From Phoronis australis (taxonomy: Eukaryota > Phoronida > Phoronidae): a stretch of DNA of 64,000 nt. The notes under the pieces were generated by a model. That model did no database searches, was not told where the DNA came from, and saw only the letters and a program-made list of their open reading frames with translations. Position numbers and translations under genes: made by a program. This document shows, in pieces, positions 61,201-64,000 of this stretch. Position 1 is the first letter of the stretch. Every line of letters starts with the position of its first letter. Location of the stretch: contig NMRA01000369.1 of the NCBI GenBank assembly GCA_002633005.1, forward strand, positions 151,881-215,880, in the 5' to 3' direction.

Positions 61201-62380
61201 TATATTACTCCTAGCAGAAAACTAAAAGTAAGACAGGAAAATGGTGATGTGTCATTTGAGGCAACTTTACAATCACTGGCATTATCATGTTTGTTGATTT
61301 AAGGTCCTTTTGTGTGTCTACATGAAGCAGAACAATGACTTCAGTATTGACTCTTTGAAATCTTGAAATATGATCCATAGATCAATGTGGGCCTGTGGGT
61401 CACTGTGTCTGATGTTGGACAAAAGACTTCTTGGAAGACTTAACAATAGATCAGATTGATATCTACATTCTGGAGTTAAACTAAAGGGGAGATGTTTCTC
61501 ATGTGTTTGAATTTGTGCTCAAGAAAAATCCTGATTTTGCTTTTTGCCTAGTGGTATGTTGTGCCACGCAGTAGTAAGTTGTTAGCTCATACAAATATCC
61601 CTTCTATGCCAGAAGGCTGTAAGCTAATTGTGACTTTATCTGGTTTAAATGTTACACTCACAGCACTTTAGGTTAGAGAGTATATTTTGAATGCAGTTGA
61701 TGTTTTTAAATTTTCCATCTGGAACGAGTACTGCAGCAACACATTCTTTCATTGCCTACTTGTAACAAAATTTATAATTGACCTCCATTACTTTTGGAGG
61801 AGGCAGTGTGGCCTGGTTAATAATTGCCCACTTTCTTTACCCGAGGTCGTGGGTTCGAGTCCCACCAGGTCACAGTGCTAAACCCTTGAGCCAGATTTCT
61901 AACTCCTCAGCTCGGTTTTCACCATATATAATAAAGCATAAAAATAGTTCCAGGTGATCAGTGCAATGGGTCCACATGCGAGGCCTGCAAGGTCTGGTAC
62001 AATGTGTATCAGACCGCCTGCAATTTTTTCCATTACTTTCAATGTTCTCTGGGAAACCCAAACATTTGGATGATGATGATGCTAACTCATGAGTTCACCC
62101 CTCTGTCCGACATCTGTCTATCGCTGGTGTCAGGTTTTACTTGTATGCCAATACTATTGCCTCAGCCTCGGGTTAGGGATGGCCTCGCAAAGTCCATTGT
62201 TGAAACTTAATTCCCTCTATTACTCGTTGTTGCTTGACAGTGAATTCAATAACATGATGTTTCTATTTTAGGAAAAATTGAAGCTGGTGTCAGTTTTAGG
62301 AGCAGGTTTGCTGGTTGGAACTGCGCTGACGGTTATCATACCAGAGGGGGTACACACACTGTACGAAACGGCGGAACATG
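58143..62380 (+). CDS. SLC39A9: Zinc transporter ZIP9 (SLC39A9), 5' part; continues past the window
   Basis: Two exons (58143-58238 and 62272-62380) join in phase 0 and encode the first 68 residues; the second ends in phase 1 at a GTGAGT donor. The start, [20 protein letters not shown] and [12 protein letters not shown], matches human [20 protein letters not shown] at the first membrane segment. Exon 2 gives [19 protein letters not shown], then [13 protein letters not shown], the second membrane segment and the ZIP9 signature after it. ZIP9 moves zinc from the secretory pathway or outside into the cytosol. The His-rich loop and the catalytic-like metal-binding helices IV and V lie beyond the window. 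No further exon was recognised up to 64000. Confidence 0.95.
58532..58804. mobile_element. MITE-like inverted repeat in SLC39A9 intron 1
   Basis: The left arm (TAGAGGGACACCTTAGG to TTTCCAGCTTGAACAAAT) and the right arm, its inverted counterpart, match over about 75 bp with roughly 80% identity. No coding capacity. Ends are near TAGAGGGACA, and the target duplication is unclear. Confidence 0.6.
58825..59815 (-). mobile_element. Family A DNA transposon, long version, complete
   Basis: 991 bp starting CAGTGGCAGATCTAGG and ending in the reverse complement of CATAGGCGGATTTAGG. A 5-bp duplication TATTA flanks it (58820-58824 and 59816-59820). Relative to the 340-bp copies it is inverted and carries about 650 bp of extra interior. 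The interior includes a tRNA-like segment (59066-59140, minus strand) and no transposase frame. It sits in SLC39A9 intron 1. Confidence 0.85.
59066..59140 (-). repeat. tRNA-like segment inside the long family A element
   Basis: The minus strand has an A-box-like TGGTGCACTGGTAAAGC and a B-box-like GGGAGTTCGAGTC in tRNA-like spacing. The same segment occurs in the copy at 24973. It is probably a tRNA or SINE head captured by the transposon. Confidence 0.55.
59821..61800. other. SLC39A9 intron 1, remaining part
   Basis: No exon recognised. Short open frames (for example 59849-60043) lack a recognisable domain. Confidence 0.45.
61801..62085 (+). mobile_element. tRNA-derived SINE candidate
   Basis: A tRNA-like head (61808-61873) has a 7-bp closable acceptor stem (GTGGCCT with AGGTCAC, one G-T pair) and a T arm with B box GGGTTCGAGTCCC, but a poor D arm. 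It is followed by about 190 bp of unrelated body and an (ATG)n tail near 62069-62081. The layout fits a SINE. An intact tRNA gene is less likely. Confidence 0.55.
62272..62380 (+). CDS. SLC39A9: SLC39A9 exon 2
   Basis: The acceptor TTCTATTTTAG is followed by Glu-Lys-Leu-Lys-Leu and ends E-H-G|GTGAGT. Human ZIP9 has EERLKLVTVLGAGLLCGTAL at the same place. Confidence 0.95.
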
Positions 62381-62757
62381 GTGAGTGCTGCTGAAAGCCC
62401 AGCTTCATCCACGAGTCTCAAGATGGCGCTGATAGGTTTAGCGGTTTGAGACTTGGTGAAGAGAAATTTACTTGGCAGGATTATGACTTGTTTTCATGAA
62501 AATCACTGCAATGTCACGAGTGATATAAAGTTATATCGTCTCCGAATTGTTCACAGTCTTTATTCCGTTACGTTCGTACTTTCGGAACAAAGGTCTACTC
62601 TCAACTGAACATAGATACAGTAACTGACCTAGCGACATAATTAAAAGACACACGATATTTCGAAACATACTTGTTACATTCTCAAGTGAAGATAAAATGA
62701 CGCAGTAATGCCACCACAGAGTATAACCTGATGACACACACAGTGAGACACGCCGGG

Positions 62758-63282
62758 TCACGGGTGTGAAGTACTGCAAAGAATGACTAATGAAGGGGGG
62801 TAACGGGAAATTCGCGCAAACAAGTGTAACGTGCGGCGCGACCCTGTTTGCCGCTCATTCAAAACAGGCTTCTCAAAAGCAATTAAAAGGGACTCCAATA
62901 CTTTCAAACGCAGCACATCTTGCTCCATGTAGTGAATTGACGTGTTTTCCACAATTTCTTGACGGGTGATTTTACGTGCGTGACATTGCAGAATATGATC
63001 TTGGATGGCGCCTTTTTGAAGATGCATGGATAACCGACGGGAAAGACTGCAAACCGTTTGACCAATGTAACATTGTTTGACGTTTGAACGAAGACATTCG
63101 TTCATAGGGCATACAAACTCACAACACTACATTGTGCAATGGGGGGGGGGGACTTTCGCTTTAGAAATGTTATTTTTCATAACCAAGTTGGAGTACTTCC
63201 TATTCCGATAATGAATAATAACATCGAGGTAATCTCTGAAATTTGCTGTAGTATAATACAAAAAATCACCATAAGTGGTTTT
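62758..63282 (-). pseudogene. Penelope-like retroelement fragment with GIY-YIG endonuclease domain
   Basis: The minus-strand reading frame contains CEFVCPMNECLRSNVKQ and then CYIGQTVCSLSRRLSMH, with the YIG-Q-T and following Arg/His pattern of GIY-YIG nucleases fused to Penelope-like reverse transcriptases. Downstream, a conserved Glu (VLESLLIAF) precedes EKPVLNERQ, as in that family. Upstream, the linker YRNRKYSNLVMKNNISKA resembles the RT-endonuclease linker. One in-frame TAG (near 63127) interrupts it and no reverse transcriptase domain is seen, so it is a dead 3' fragment. Confidence 0.75.
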
Positions 63283-64000
63283 TATGCAGCAAATTAAGTT
63301 TAGAATATTGAAGACAATTCCAATTCAAAAGCTTATAGTTTCTATTAATAGAATTGACAATAAGGTACACAGACACTTTTTATTTCACACATAATAACCA
63401 AAACAGTGCCTTCTGCTTCCGAATCACGAATGGCAGCAACAACAACACCAATCCTGTGAAAACTGTTAAAATCTGCGTTTGCATTTGTTTTAATTTCTGG
63501 AAAAAGCTACTCAAAGAAGTTAAGACAAGAATTATAAAGAATTTAGTATTCAGAGATTTTAGTATCTGAAGGTTTCTTGTCAATGAACGTTGTCTACGGC
63601 CAATCAGCACACAGAAGGGAGATCTCCCCACCGAGCCTCAAATAGGTAAACCAATCAGCAACTGTATTTACTTTTTCTCACCCATTCCAAATTTTTCGTC
63701 ACAAACACGCTAATTCCTTTCTCTTGGACTACAAATCTTTTTACTCTTGATTAGGAGGCATAAGAAAGTATATGCAACTTGGTGCATTCTTGGTTCAGGA
63801 GAAAAAAATGTGTTTGTGATAATAACAGCTTGTGTGAAAAGAGTTCTATCTTATCAATGGTAAAGCAGCGCTGTTGGTGAGAATGCATGGATGGTTCATG
63901 GAAGAGGAAAGAGGAAGATCCGTCACGCTACTCGAGCCAGTGATATTTTTGTTATAAACATGAACAAAACACGTTGCCAAATAATCACATGAAGAGTTCC
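63283..64000. other. Non-coding end of the window (SLC39A9 intron 2)
   Basis: No exon recognised. It should be intron 2 of SLC39A9 if the gene continues past the window. Confidence 0.45.

Noticed and set aside
61808-61873. Functional tRNA gene
   Set aside because: Acceptor and T arms can pair but the D arm is poor, and a SINE-like body with an (ATG)n tail follows.

Overview
This window is nuclear DNA from an animal. Its genes are split into short exons by long introns with GT-AG boundaries, large stretches are AT-rich and non-coding, and it is dense in small DNA transposons and tRNA-derived repeats. An 801-base N run (25575-26375) and single Ns beside low-complexity tracts show it is a draft assembly. 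The gene content suits an invertebrate bilaterian, possibly an invertebrate deuterostome, but the species cannot be fixed from the sequence alone.

Four genes can be read. (1) At 2883-9654 (+) are four phase-compatible exons of a serine-rich nuclear protein with a Cys-Phe-Gly-Phe motif and many SP/TP sites. It is tentatively the cohesin regulator sororin (CDCA5-like); its last exon was not found. (2) At 29400-49372 (+) is a complete seven-exon gene for corticotropin-releasing hormone-binding protein (CRHBP), 332 residues, with a signal peptide and ten cysteines spaced almost as in vertebrates. (3) At 50829-53782 (-) are three coding exons of ERH, the enhancer of rudimentary homologue. Its first coding exon, probably one start codon, falls at about 57957, where the assembled sequence reads GTG instead of ATG. 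(4) At 58143-62380 (+) are the first two coding exons of the zinc transporter SLC39A9 (ZIP9), which runs off the window.

ERH and SLC39A9 sit head to head across a short shared promoter, the same arrangement as in vertebrates, while CRHBP and ERH converge tail to tail. CTCF-like motifs lie in the CRHBP/ERH convergent spacer and close to the ERH/SLC39A9 promoter.

The rest is introns, intergenic DNA and repeats. The best-supported mobile elements are: a family with ends near CAGTGGCGGATCTAGG and 5-bp target duplications (4429-4768, 41274-41615, 58825-59815, partial 24973-25574); a 609-bp element with 6-bp duplications, packed with TTACGAGCGTAA palindromes (35980-36588); several foldback elements; tRNA-derived segments; and a Penelope-like GIY-YIG fragment (62758-63282). 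No wholly new system was found. The main points to check are the missing ERH start codon, the transposon family carrying a tRNA-like segment, the palindrome-packed elements and the sororin assignment.
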